From positions 961,920 through 1,025,919 of the forward strand of contig NC_018395.1 of NCBI RefSeq assembly GCF_000208865.1: 64,000 nt of DNA, written 5' to 3'. Below the pieces are notes generated by a model, which was given only the letters and a program-made list of their open reading frames with translations, did not search any database and was not told where the DNA came from. Made by a program: the position numbers and the translations under genes. Below are positions 44,694 through 59,200 of this stretch, in pieces. How positions within the stretch are numbered: the stretch's first letter is position 1; the number at the start of each line of letters is the position of its first letter. This DNA is from Neospora caninum Liverpool (lineage: Eukaryota; Apicomplexa; Conoidasida; Eucoccidiorida; Sarcocystidae).

Positions 44694-46866
44694 ATGGTTG
44701 TCGACGCACACGGCCTGGGCAGGACTTCCTCCTGTGCCTTTTTTCTTTCAGCTCCTTCTTCTCCTTTTCCGTCTTCGTCTCCTTTTCCGACGTCTTCTCC
44801 AATGCCTTCTTCCTCACCTTCTCCTTTTCCTTCTTCTCCTTCTTCTCTTCCTTCTTCTCCTTCTCCGTTTCCTTCGTCTCTTTCTCCGCCTTTGCGTCTC
44901 GGCGCGAGAGGGACGGAGGCGAAGTGGTACGACGGGCGAGAAGAGCGTGAGAGCGCGGCAAGAGAACGCAACGTCTCGCGGCACCTGCACACTGTCTACG
45001 AGGGCTTCCCAGCGCAAACGCAGTCGACGCGGAGAGAAGGAAAAGAAATGCTGAGAGAGTCTTCGCGAGAGCGCCGGCGGTCCCTCCACGTTTACAGGGC
45101 GGGAACTCCATCCCAAGGCCTCGCCAACATGGTGCACGGCCCGTCGCCGTTCCTTCGTCTTCTCCCTCACCCGTGCTCGCTCTGTCCCTCGAATTCCACT
45201 TCGCCTGGGAACTTTCCCGTCTCAGATCCGTTCTGTGGAGAGCAAGCGACGGAGCGACGTGACGACTTCTGCCTCTTCTCGCCCCTCGCGACTCGAGGGC
45301 AGCCTCACCAGTCGCCGTGGGTCTACGAGAAACGCGAACGCCTGTACGTCTCTTCGATCTCTGTGGAGACCGAGCGAATGCGCATTTCCCCCCTCCTTGC
45401 TCTCTCTCAGCCTTCGCGTTCTTCGACGCCTCCTTCTCTTCCTTCTTTCGTGAGGCGGCGAACGAAGTCGCCTTCCTGCTCGGCTTCTCGCCAGGCAGAG
45501 AATCACCCCGCCGCTGCGTCGGGGAGGTCTTTGCCCGGCGGTGGCGTCTCCAGAGAGGAAGAAAAAAGGGAAAAACACCGTTCTTCCTTCTCGAGGCTAT
45601 TCAGTCAGTCCCAACGGACACTCCGGCCTCGCTCCCAGAGTTGCTTTTCCTCGTTTCCCTCTTCGTCCTCTTCTGTCTCTTCTTGTGTCGCCTCGGGGCC
45701 ACCTGGCTTCTCCTTCCCTGTGTTGTCTTTGCGGTCACGCCAGACCGCGAGGCAGACGCATGCGCTATTTTCGCTCCTTTCCAACTTTGCTTTGTTTTGC
45801 CATCCGTTCGGAGACAGCCCGGCAGGCGACGTCTTGGCCGCGTTGTTGCGCGACGGTCCAGGGCGAGGCGAGAGTTTCGCGCGCGCCCTCTTCGTCGAAG
45901 AAATCTCCACAGAGCTCCTCGGATGCTACCTTTCCGCGCCGCATCATCCCCCCGTCTGTTCGTGTCCTTCTGGAGCGGGGCGGCCCTCACCGGTGTCGAG
46001 GGCCGAGCTGGATGACCGTGGCAGAAGCCGCGGAAAACGCGAACAAGGAGACGCACGCGAACCCGAGGCGGCGGGAAACTCATGCAAAGAGAAGAGGCGC
46101 GATAAAAGCCGACGCGACAGAGGGCTAGAAAGGCCAGAAGTCGGCAGAGATGCTCCACGCGTCCGCGCTGTCTCGACCGCTGCCATCATGCACCGATTTC
46201 TCGCGAGCTCTCGCCTCGTCAACCTCGCGGTGAGTGGTGCGGAAGAGGAGACGCCGAGGAAACAGGAGATGGGCGAGCGCGAGCCGAACTCTTCGACGCA
46301 GCCTGGAACAGAAGCAAACGACGGAAACACCCTGCGAGGCTGCGCTCAGGCTGAGAAGCGAGAACCGAGAGCGCATGCACTTGGCGATTCTGCGCGCGAA
46401 GCAGGAACCTCAGAGAGCCCCGTTCACGACTTACAGACACTCCAGCACGGCAAACCTGGTGAAGCCGGCAGAAAACGGTTTGAGGCGGGTTTGCGTCGCA
46501 ACGCTCTTCCGCTATCAGAGGCGGCAGCTGGAGATCGAAACATGCATGCGGAACGGCAGAGACCAAACAGACTTCGAGGGAGTCCTGGGAAACGCATCCA
46601 TCATCCTCTGTGTGCGTCCCAGACGCCCCGAGACCGCCTGTTCTACACAACAGTTGGTAAGAAAAAGACAACGCATGCACCGACCTGGCAGGCTTCGCAA
46701 GCGCCCTGGCCTTCCTCCTGCTCTCAGCTGACCTAGGGTAGAAAACCTCTACACGCACAGAAAGAGCACACACAGCCTGTGTGACAGAAATGCACGCATA
46801 ATATCACATATAAAGATGTATATATATATATATATATGAAGATCCATATATCATATATAAAGATGG

Positions 46867-46903
<37 letters not shown>

Positions 46904-49828
46904 TAAAGATGTATATATAAAGATGCATATATATATAATGTTGTAAATATGCGTGTATATGTGGATATATGTGAATGCGGAGATGTCCCGTGAGTGAGGA
47001 AAGATGTAGCTAGTGTTCGAGCTGACGCCGGAGTCCTTTGTGGAGGCATAAATGTGTAAGGGATTCTTCCTGATAACCCATCTGTAATGTTCTCCTTCTC
47101 CAGCGGTTCGATCCTGGACCCCATACACGTAACGAAATACCTCTGTACATGAATGTACATATATATGTATAGATACCGATGTAGGACTGAACTAGCATGC
47201 GTGATCGTGCCTCTGCGTCCATTCGACCTCTGCGAGCTCGTGGCTGCTTCCAAAGAGACCCGGACCCAATGTGGTGTCTGGGACACCCCGGGAGTTTTTG
47301 TCTGTTTGTCTTTTGTCTCGGGCGTCTTCTTTGTTTCTTCTTTCGCTCATTGGTTTTCTTCGTCCGTTTCCTCGTTTTTTCGTCACTTTTCTCTGCGTCC
47401 ATGTCTTTTTGCTCCCTTTAGGCACCGGGCCCGAGCACGTCGTGGTGATCCACGGGATCTGCATGAGTGGTTCGTTCTTTTCGGATGTTTTATCGTGTTT
47501 CCTGGATGCGTCTGTAGGTTCCTCGCCCGCCTGGAAAGAGGAGAGCGCCAGCGTGAATCCGAGCGCGCAGTCGCATCCGCCTCCAGCCTGCGTCGCTTCT
47601 TCTGCATGCGCCCGTGCGCGCCGTTCTTCCAGGCGAGCGAAGACTTCCGCGGCGAAGCGCGAGACACAGTCTCTCCCGCCGTCGTTCTCGCCGGCGTCTG
47701 CGGAGTGTGGCACGCGGCGTTGCCCCAGTCGCGAGAACTTCGCCGGGCCGAGTCCCGGCGCGGAAAAGGCCTCTGGCGCCGGCGACGAGCGCGTGCGCGA
47801 GGAAAAGGGCCATCGGAGGAAAGACTCGAAACGCCGGGAAAAGCACACACACAGCCCTCTGGACCCTGCGCTGTTCACTTTCTACAACGTCGACTTAGTC
47901 GGCTTTGGCCGCAGTGCATCGATCTACTCTCCGACAGACTACTCACGCCGCGAACAAGTGAGCCGATGGGGATTACGACGAAAAATCTTGCCTCCCGGAC
48001 GCTCTGCTTCGCCGTGCGTGTGTGTGTGTGTCTTTCCTCCTCAAGCCTAACCTACACGTTCTCTCCCTTCGTGCCGCCTCCCTCGACCCTCCACACGCGT
48101 CCACGGGAACTTCCGGCCCTCTTGCTCTGTCTCCGTTCTTTTTTGACAGGCTATCCGCGTTGTCCAAGACATCATCTTCGCGAATAAACTCCCCGCTGTA
48201 CACCTCGTAAGCAACGGCGATGCGCGCCTCCTAGCGCACATCCCCTGATGCCTCAGCGAAACCGAACCCGTCGAACGCGATGGCCCTCCGTCGATACAGG
48301 AAATCCAATAAATAAATATATATTTTTATATATTAGTGTATTTATGTTTTAGATATAATTATGTGGGTATAGATTTAGACTTGTATAGGTTTTTATACAT
48401 ATGTAAGTAGGCGTGAGTGCGAATGCGGTCCGCCTGCGCCCCCCGCTTCCTTATCGTACGCAGATACACACACGTGTGCTTATGTGCACGCAGACAGAGA
48501 CAGGTGGACAGTTACAAATCCCTTTATCGACCACTCTCTGCGTTTTGCCGTTGCGCATTTATATGTACTCTCTATCAAGTATATATATGTATATATCTGA
48601 CTAAATGGACATATACATGTGCGCACCTGCGACTGTCCGCCGCCACGCACATGCGTAGGAGTGTGCCTTTTTGGGGCAGTTCGAGGTGTTAGCCGTCCGA
48701 CTTGTGTGTTTTGTTTCTCGCGTTGAATCCGTTTGGCGTCTGTGTCACTCCGCATTTTCGGTGTAGGTCGGACACTCCTTTGGGAGCTTGGTCGCCGCGG
48801 AGGTCGCCCGGCTGTTGCCTCTTGGCTCAGTGAAGTCGGTGCTTCTTCTGGCGCCTGCCTATTTCGAGTCGACGCGACAAGCCATGCAAATTCTAACTGC
48901 CACGCACTTCCCTGCTGCGCATGTACGACACCAAGGAGAAGCGAAAGTCTTCTCCCGTAAATACATATACATATATATATATATATATACATACATATGC
49001 GCATGTATGTTTGTTTCTAATCAGATATATGTGTACATATATGTCTACATATATATTTATTTATATCTGATTCGACACACACACACGCACACACGTAGAG
49101 TTTTGTATGTTTGATGTTCAAGAGAGGGATGCTGCCCGCGTATGGGGACACGCCTGTGTGCACGTGCGCTGTAAGCGGGCGGCCTGTTTTCCTAGAGATC
49201 TATGGAACGTGGGGATGTGGGCGTGGGGCGTGGGTTGCGGGCGCGTGTCTCTACAGTCGATCGCCCACCCCATCGTGGCGTTTTTCATTCTCAAAATCGG
49301 CCGTTTGCTGCGCCCGGTCTTGGAGCCGATTTTCAACATTGTTGTTCCGAAGGACGAGTTGCCGCAGCTCTCCGTGGCAGACCTTTTCAGCATCGACCCA
49401 GATGCCATGGTTGGAACGATTCTGTCCATCGGTGAGGAAGTCGGAAATGCGCGGGGTGGCTCGTGACTCGGCGCTTCAAACGCAGAGACACGCCTCCGGA
49501 AAACGGCGGTCTCTGCGCAGCGTTTGAGCAGACATTTTTCTGCCGACACGAAAAAGGTTTTGCGGTAAAAGGTGCGGTCCCGCACAATAGACTGATGGTG
49601 CCACTCTCCGGAGACCCGCGAAAACGAGACGCCTTCCATTTCCCTTCACGAGAGTCGAGAAGTACCCAAGTTGTAGAAGCCATTTCCTCATAACCCTACC
49701 CTGTATGTATATATGTATATATAGGTGTATAGATGTACGTATATATATGTATGTATAGGTGTACATATGTATATATATGTATATATATGTATGTATAGGT
49801 GTATATATGTATATATATGTTTATATAT

Positions 49829-49860
<32 letters not shown>

Positions 49861-50309
49861 AGGTGTATATATGTATACACATGTATGTATAGGTGTACAT
49901 ATGTAAATATATATATATATATATGTATGTATAGCTGTATATATGTATATACATGTATGGTATATATAGGTACATGTGTAGATGCAGGTGTGGGATCGGT
50001 GAAGACAGCGGGGCGGGGGCATGAATGTTTTTGTTTGTGGAAAGAGAGGAAGGAGGATTGCTTCCTTTTTGCAGTGAACGAAAGGTTGGAAGAAACTCTT
50101 CAGACTCTCCAAGATCGGCGTATCCGCGTGACGATCGTGCACGGCACTGGCGACGGTGTAATTCCGATTCGGCAATCTCAGTGAGACGAGTTTCATGCAA
50201 ATTCGAAGCCTTTGTCTCCCCCTTACCTCTCTTCTCTCTCCTCACAGGCCCTACAGATACACATACGCATCCGTTCACTCCATCTATAGGTATATATATA
50301 TATATAAAT

Positions 50310-50348
<39 letters not shown>

Positions 50349-51358
50349 CCTATAGATGGACGTATAAGTGTGGATCCACTTGTTCTTTTTGCGTTTTACC
50401 TCGCAGTGCACCTCTTGGGCAACTGACGTGTTTAGTGAGTACGGTTTGTTTCCGAAGAACGTCCCAAGTGCCGTGCTTCTTCAGCCGGCCTGCCATGCTC
50501 TCTCTTTTCCGTGTCTTTCCCTCTGCCTTCTCTCACGCGTCTGTCGCCGGCGAAGGAGCTGCTAGACCGAGGCTGAGACGTGCCGGTTTCAGTCTCCATG
50601 CCGTTCCATCTCTGCCTCTTTTACGCGCCTTTCGGGGTCTTCAGGGCTTGCTAGTCTTTTTCACATGGGTATAACTCAAACAAAATAACCAGAGACATTG
50701 TAGGACCTACGATGCTGAACATGGCTCCAGCCGTACCCCTCACGTCTTCCTCGTCCGTGGCAGATAGACACGGCGCGAGCTCGAGAAACGCCGACGTTTT
50801 CTCGCCTCTGGTGCGTCAATTGCGAGTGTTCTCTCAACTTTCAAAGCGTGGTCCGCTCTCTGTTGTTCGACGCTGCTCTGTCTATACGTGTGTATTCGTT
50901 TCTATATTTAGGGTTTTGGCGGAGAGGTACAGCAACGTTCAGCTAAGACCAGTGAAAGATTTCGTTCACCACTTTCCGAGTTCTCACAGTCGTTTCACTG
51001 CGCATCTCCTGCACCAGGTAAATCGCCTCCACGAGCCTTACAAACCCCTGTGCATGTCAGTTGATCTGGAAGACTTCTTCTGCACGTCTCGTGCCGCTGT
51101 GAGGTTTTGCCGTCGCGTGGTTCGGCCTTCGTTCGCTCTGTTTCCGCCCTTTTCCCGAGGGACAGGCCAGCTGTTCACTTTCGTTGTGAAAACGCCTGCT
51201 TTCAGGAAGTCCTCCGGTACCGAGAAGCCTCCTCTGTGCGGACTTGCATGCGGTCGCACAGCGTCGCCGCCGCTGTCGGGTCCGCGGCAGATCCTGCACT
51301 CGCTCTCTGTTCGCGGCATTCTCTGTACCGCGGTCTCGCTTGCGCAGAAAGCCTCTAA
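44694..51358 (+). CDS. Alpha/beta hydrolase-fold protein
   Basis: Predicted serine hydrolase of the lipase/esterase superfamily, 1030 residues in ten proposed exons: 44694-46229, 46414-46656, 47104-47128, 47422-47957, 48150-48206, 48767-48922, 49257-49431, 50075-50180, 50912-51017, 51206-51358. All phases agree. The first 590 residues are a low-complexity extension (FPSSSP-type repeats early) with a short conserved-looking part near its end. The hydrolase core starts at [15 protein letters not shown] (oxyanion HG near 612), then [10 protein letters not shown], the nucleophile elbow GHSFGS with Ser803, [12 protein letters not shown] with the probable acid Asp936, and FVHHFPSS with the probable catalytic His963 or His964. 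An insert of about 110 residues separates the first and second core strands. The 25-nt exon at 47104 is inferred because without it the frame breaks. Substrate unknown; the start at 44694 is the least certain part. Confidence 0.75.
46810..46965. repeat. AT-rich repeat cluster in hydrolase intron 2
   Basis: (TA)n tracts at about 46818-46837 and 46870-46901 separated by short repeats of the words AAAGATG and TATATCAT. Intronic, between the second coding exon and the proposed microexon. Confidence 0.8.
49695..49980 (+). repeat. Compound minisatellite in hydrolase intron
   Basis: About 285 bases of imperfect tandem repeats. The word TGTATGTATAGGTGTA recurs at about 49750, 49789 and 49880, with near copies at 49852 (one change) and 49924 (one change), each followed by ATATGTATATATATG-type sequence. 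It lies between the exons ending at 49431 and starting at 50075. Confidence 0.8.
50280..50359. repeat. AT-rich perfect-armed inverted repeat (hairpin/cruciform) in hydrolase intron
   Basis: The sequence CCATCTATAGGTATATA on the left is mirrored as its reverse complement TATATACCTATAGATGG on the right, with (TA)n and two AAATA spacers between. The arms are not just TA repeats: the terminal 11 bases (CCATCTATAGG) pair exactly. It lies in the intron between exons 50075-50180 and 50912-51017. Confidence 0.85.
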
Positions 51359-52959
51359 AGTGGCCGTACCCTCGGCGAAACTCGCAGACCATGCGAGTGT
51401 GCGCAGCGTGGCAAAGGACAAAACGGAAAACGAACCAGTTGACAGAGAGAGACTGAGGGAGCCGAGAGAGCGGGAGTCGCGCAATGTGAGCTTGAGCAAC
51501 AGCAGCATTTTCACCGTTCGGACGCCTCCGAACTGTTTGCACGCCTCCGAGGCGTTATCGTCTGCACTGGAGGATGCTTTGGCAACTTCGTCGCGCGCGA
51601 AAAGACACGGCTGGGTCGTCTAGCCACGCCCTCACAGTCCTCTCCCTCTGTGTGCACTTCCGTTCTCACAGCGTGTGTGTGTGTGTGTCGAGATGAGTTC
51701 GGGCCCTCGTGTGCGAGTCTCGGCTGCCTCGTGACAAAAGCTTTGCACTAAACGCAGCGGCGCCGCCTGTCAATAGCCCAGCGGCAGGTGCGTGCATGCA
51801 AGGACACATCTTTGGGCACTCGACTATGTTTGTAGATCTGAACCCGTGTGCAAATAACTATTCCCGGATATCTTGTAATAGCGCAGACAGCGAAGTCACA
51901 TCAAATCACCGGAGAAAGTGCCTGGCTCTGCCGTCGGGCGCCCGCGACGGGACGACGCCAGGGAGGCGAGCCTGGATGCCGACAAAAAAGACAGGAGATT
52001 CTTCTTTGTCTCTCTACGTGGTTTGACCGAAATGACCCGGCGTCTTGTTTGGTGGCGCGGAAAGAGATGCTCCCGCTTGCACTCCCAGCAGAGACTCATC
52101 AAGGGGCATTACACAGCTAGCACAGCGTCGAGAGCTTACGCGAGCCATTTTTAGGAGGCGGATCAGTTCGTTTCCTCCTCTCGCCGCGACAAATTCTGAA
52201 TGAAAACTCAGGACTTTGACGAAGACGGAGAAACAGAAAATATCCACTTAACTTCAGAATCCGAGACAAAACGCCGAAGCGTGACGGCGCCCTCAGGGCC
52301 AGCTTGCGGGGCGCCGCACGCAGCCGGCAGGTGGAGCTGTAGCGACACTGGAACGAATTTCATGAGCACATACTCCGCGCTATTTTCTCCCTCTGTCAAG
52401 CACAAACACACACAACGATGCAGGAGACACTAAACTTTTCTGAACGTGCTACACCACACGCATCCATATATCTATACATATACATATATTACCCATCTAC
52501 AGGTGTACATACACTGTATCTACGGAGATCATCTTGCTGTCAACCGCAAATAACTTTAGAAATAAATGTATCGAGACGCTTCTTCATTTACACTCGGGCA
52601 CGACAGAGAATAAGCATAAGTGAGAGGGACTAGCAGACCTCCCCACAGACGTAATTCGATGAACAATGTTTGTGTAAGGAGATGGCTGCTCGCATGGCAG
52701 CAATGCTGTTGCGACTCTGAGATACTTCGGATTTTTGCTTGCTGCTGATCAAGACGCTAAACTAAACCGATGTACATGTTTATGTATATCTATACGTTTG
52801 CATATATATATATATATGTCAATTGTGATTGCATACAGATGGAAAGAGCGTTTGCATGCAGCGCATATATTGATTGCGAAATCGAATAAGCATCTCTTAC
52901 CAGGTATCGCAACAGCCCACGCATTACGCCAGTAGTGTCTTCGATATTCGGGAGCAGTG
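51359..52959. other. Intergenic region after the hydrolase gene
   Basis: About 1.6 kb holding the hydrolase 3' UTR and a (TG)n run at 51672-51687. No recognised coding sequence. A splice-acceptor-like site on the plus strand (CTCTTACCAG at 52894-52903) precedes the small ORF at 52960 and may mark a 5' UTR exon. Confidence 0.4.
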
Positions 52960-53196
52960 ATGGGCACAGCGAAGCCGGAGAGAAGGACACTCGCGCCGCT
53001 GCAGGACGACAGAAAACGCGGGCTGCCTTCTGCGCATGCTAACGGCTTTTCGAAATTTAGGACGCCACCGCACAGAACGCATGCGCATTCCGGTATCGAC
53101 GAGCACACGCAGAGACTCGTAGAGATGGAGGACGAGACACTCCTCAAAAACGCGCAGCAGAGGGACATGAGGCACAACATCTACTTTGACCTTTGA
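52960..53196 (+). CDS. Candidate 78-residue hydrophilic protein (uncertain strand)
   Basis: Short plus-strand frame beginning ATGGGC and ending TTTGACCTTTGA. The second half is charged and helical in character (RLVEMEDETLLKNAQQRDM). Codon choice looks like that of neighbouring coding exons. A stop lies in frame just upstream, so 52960 would be the true start, perhaps after a 5' UTR intron with acceptor at 52903. The opposite strand is also open in three frames over the same stretch, which is common opposite GC-rich coding sequence, but means the strand is not proven. No family recognised and no membrane segment. It could also be one exon of a larger gene, since the next bases to 53330 include a (TA)n tract. 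Confidence 0.35.
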   Translation: MGTAKPERRTLAPLQDDRKRGLPSAHANGFSKFRTPPHRTHAHSGIDEHTQRLVEMEDETLLKNAQQRDMRHNIYFDL

Positions 53197-53279
53197 AACC
53201 ACGCAAAATGCACACACCTGATGCGTCTATAGATGGGAATACACACGTATGCAGAGGCATGCATATCTCTCTCTCTCTG

Positions 53280-53310
<31 letters not shown>

Positions 53311-53326
53311 CTGTGCGTGGGCAGGT

Positions 53327-56260
<2,934 letters not shown>

Positions 56261-59200
56261 TTTGTGCTCAGGCAGACGCGGGGAGTCGAGGCCCTCACTC
56301 GTATGATTTGCGCAGCGCGAACCGGAGCGAAGGGAGACTGCGTGCGCCAGCGGCAGATTTTTGGGGAAAAAGATGAAAACAAACGCACGGACAAAAAAAA
56401 GACTTGCACGGGACATCAACGAAGCAAATCGCGGTGCGTTTTGTGCCTCCGGCCTCTAAAACCCCGTGGGTACCTCTTCAGGGGCTCGAAAAAACGACTG
56501 CCTGGGGATCATACACGGATCAAAAGGCTCCTGCATCAAGAGGGGAAGAAGGCTGGGGAAAAGTGCTACCCGTGGCCTTGAAGGCTGGACTGGCGTCAGA
56601 AACTCTGGAGTTTCAGACTCGGTAAGACAGCGTAGCCGCTTGAGAAATTTTCAAATGGCGAATGCGCCCGGTGTCGAAGCCCCACGAGTGACGCGGCCAG
56701 CGGAGAGACAGGTGTACAGACACCCGAGACACGGGGTTTTCCGGGGACGGAAAACTTTGATTCGGAAAGAAAGTGCCTTTCAAAACGCCATTGCTGTCAG
56801 GCCTGAACACGAAAACACGAAAAGAAGGGTTTTTGCCACCAGGGAAGACAGAGCAAGAGTAGAAGAACGTCGCAGATGCAGAGTGAGACGGGGTGTTTTC
56901 GGGGCATGCTGCTACTCAAACGAGTGAAGCACAGACCAACGCTAGACACACCGACGGGTTTTGTCGGCTACTTCGTCGATAATTCCTCGGTGTATCCCTT
57001 CTCCTTTGAAGGCCACGCACCTGCGTTGCCCATTTTTAGAGCGCGTTCGGCCATCCTCACTTCTCCCGAGATTTCTAGAAAACCGAAAGCCTCCGAGCTG
57101 GGACTCGACAAACCCGCGAGACACAGCACACGGTTTGCTTGTCCGAGTCTGTGCAGACTGCATGCGGAACCGAGAGCCGCAGAATGGGGCCGTCTGGGAA
57201 AAAAGAGAAAATACAAGGAACGCCCAGGCGACGCAGCGCTTCTCGCCCAGCTCCTTCGTTTGTACGAGGGTCGGGCAGGAGGCTGGGCGTGCGGAAACAT
57301 GCACATTTGTTCGTCGCGCATTTCTCTTGGAGACTGGAGCCGTGCCCGTTGGAAGAACGTGAGAGAATGGAAGGGGAGAGTTTCCGCAGCTCGCCAGCCG
57401 TGTATTGCTCCCTTTCTTAAAAGAGACAAAGGAACAGTGGTGAGCGTACTGGTCGCGCGTTTCGAACTCGAGGGAAAGACACCCCCGTGACAGAGCATTG
57501 AGAGAGCAACACGCTGCACAGGAACAGGAACAGGAAAGCCGCACAGGAAGAGAAAGCCGGGAAGCGCCGAGATTTCGTGTTTGCCGTTTTAGGCTTAGGA
57601 AAGGAGAGAATTCGAAGGCCGGAAGTTCTGGAAAGACCTGTGTCTCGTTCGCTGGAGTTGAGGTCAGAGGCGTCCGAGTTGCCTGTTTCTGTGTGTGACA
57701 GCGGGAGGCTCATTCGCCCTTTGAACGCGTTTTCGAAGGATCAACCACGGGGACGCATGCAGACTTCTTCATTTGCTTTGCTCCAGCCTACGAGGAGAAA
57801 CACAAGGATCATCAAAACGTCGGTCGGGTTAAACCGACCTGGAGCAGGGGGGAACGATAGACCCGCAGGCGAAACGGCTGTTGTACGGCAGTTTTGAAAG
57901 TATTCGTGCACATGCATCAGCGGGTTTGTACTTGCATCAACTTATACTTATGTAGCAGCAGATGGAGATGCGCATACAGGTGAATTGGAAGGACTACCTA
58001 GACGAACTGCATCTTAGGATCCAGTCGGGAAACTCTGTATTTCTCAAGGGTGAAAAACCCACACGCAAAACCGTGGACAATGTTTGTTCGAGGCTCGTGC
58101 TAGGCATAAAGGAAAGTGAACTCGATTACATACGGAAGAACCGATCCGCAGGCCGCCAGTCGACGCTCCCTTTCACTTCAAACTTAGAAATCTCGATTTC
58201 AAATGGTGTCGGTCGAGTACGACGCCGCTTTCTTACATATTTCGGTGCCGTCCGTGTGCAAAAGACCACCGTACAGACGCAATGCGTTTCCCGCTTCCGT
58301 AGATCAAGATCGGGATTTCTCGGCAATGAACATTCTTCAAAGACTCTATTTAGACAGAGTCTCGGGTGGCAATCTGTGGGGAAGGCGTTTGTGCAGAGAA
58401 ATCCTCCGCATTGTGACAAGAGTTTTTCCTGGAATGAGGCCGGTGGATTTCTTGAGAGAACTGTTCAGTGACTGATACACAAGAGAAATTTGGAGTTCCG
58501 CTCTCGTCATTCGGTACGTGCCCACAAGAAATCCGAGACTGCCGTCATAAAAACAAAGGCTCTTTTTGGAACCGAGTCCGTCTTTTTCCCTGTCCTTTAC
58601 GCGCACTTTATCCTTCTCCCTCCGCGGCAAGGCATGTTCTGCTGGCGAAAAAAAATTTTGCGGCGCTCCTGCCGAGAGCGGCCGTTCACTTTCGATGTTT
58701 TGAGTACGGTGACTTGGCCGTAGCACGCTCGCCATATTTGCACACGACTGAGAAAGACACTTTTACGATGAACAGAATCCGCAGTATTGACAGTTTTATG
58801 CTCTCGCGTGGAGACACATACATCTGTATATGAACATCTCGGCGTACATATGCATATACATTCATATTTGTGTGTGGCGTATGTTCGTCGATACGCACTG
58901 ACGTTTCCCTCTGTATAGATCGAGGTTTCGCTGTTAAAGCGTGTACTCTTGCACACGAGCGTGAATGTGTAGGACCATCACTTTTCTGTAAAACTATGCT
59001 TTCTTGGAAGCAGGAGAACTCGTCCAGGAGGTGGCTGCATCCGAATTTTCGCGAGAAACTTCGAGCCGCCTGTTTGAAACTGCCACTGTATATACACACG
59101 GACCTACAACCATCGGCGACGATGGCGAGGCACGGAGCACACACAGATGGTATCCGTCCGCGCTTCTTTAAAAACTCTCAAGGTACGTGTGGGATTCAGT

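Noticed and set aside
47100..47125. tRNA-like B box (GGTTCGATCC)
   Set aside because: The flanking bases do not pair into a T arm and no A box or acceptor stem was found; the sequence fits better as the proposed microexon.
56876..57490. Plus-strand frame of 204 residues
   Set aside because: Composition is unremarkable, no motif recognised, and the minus strand is open over the same interval; left as intergenic.
57962..58475. Two overlapping plus-strand frames (170 and 90 residues)
   Set aside because: No domain, no splice context and no clear start context; mutually exclusive frames over the same DNA.
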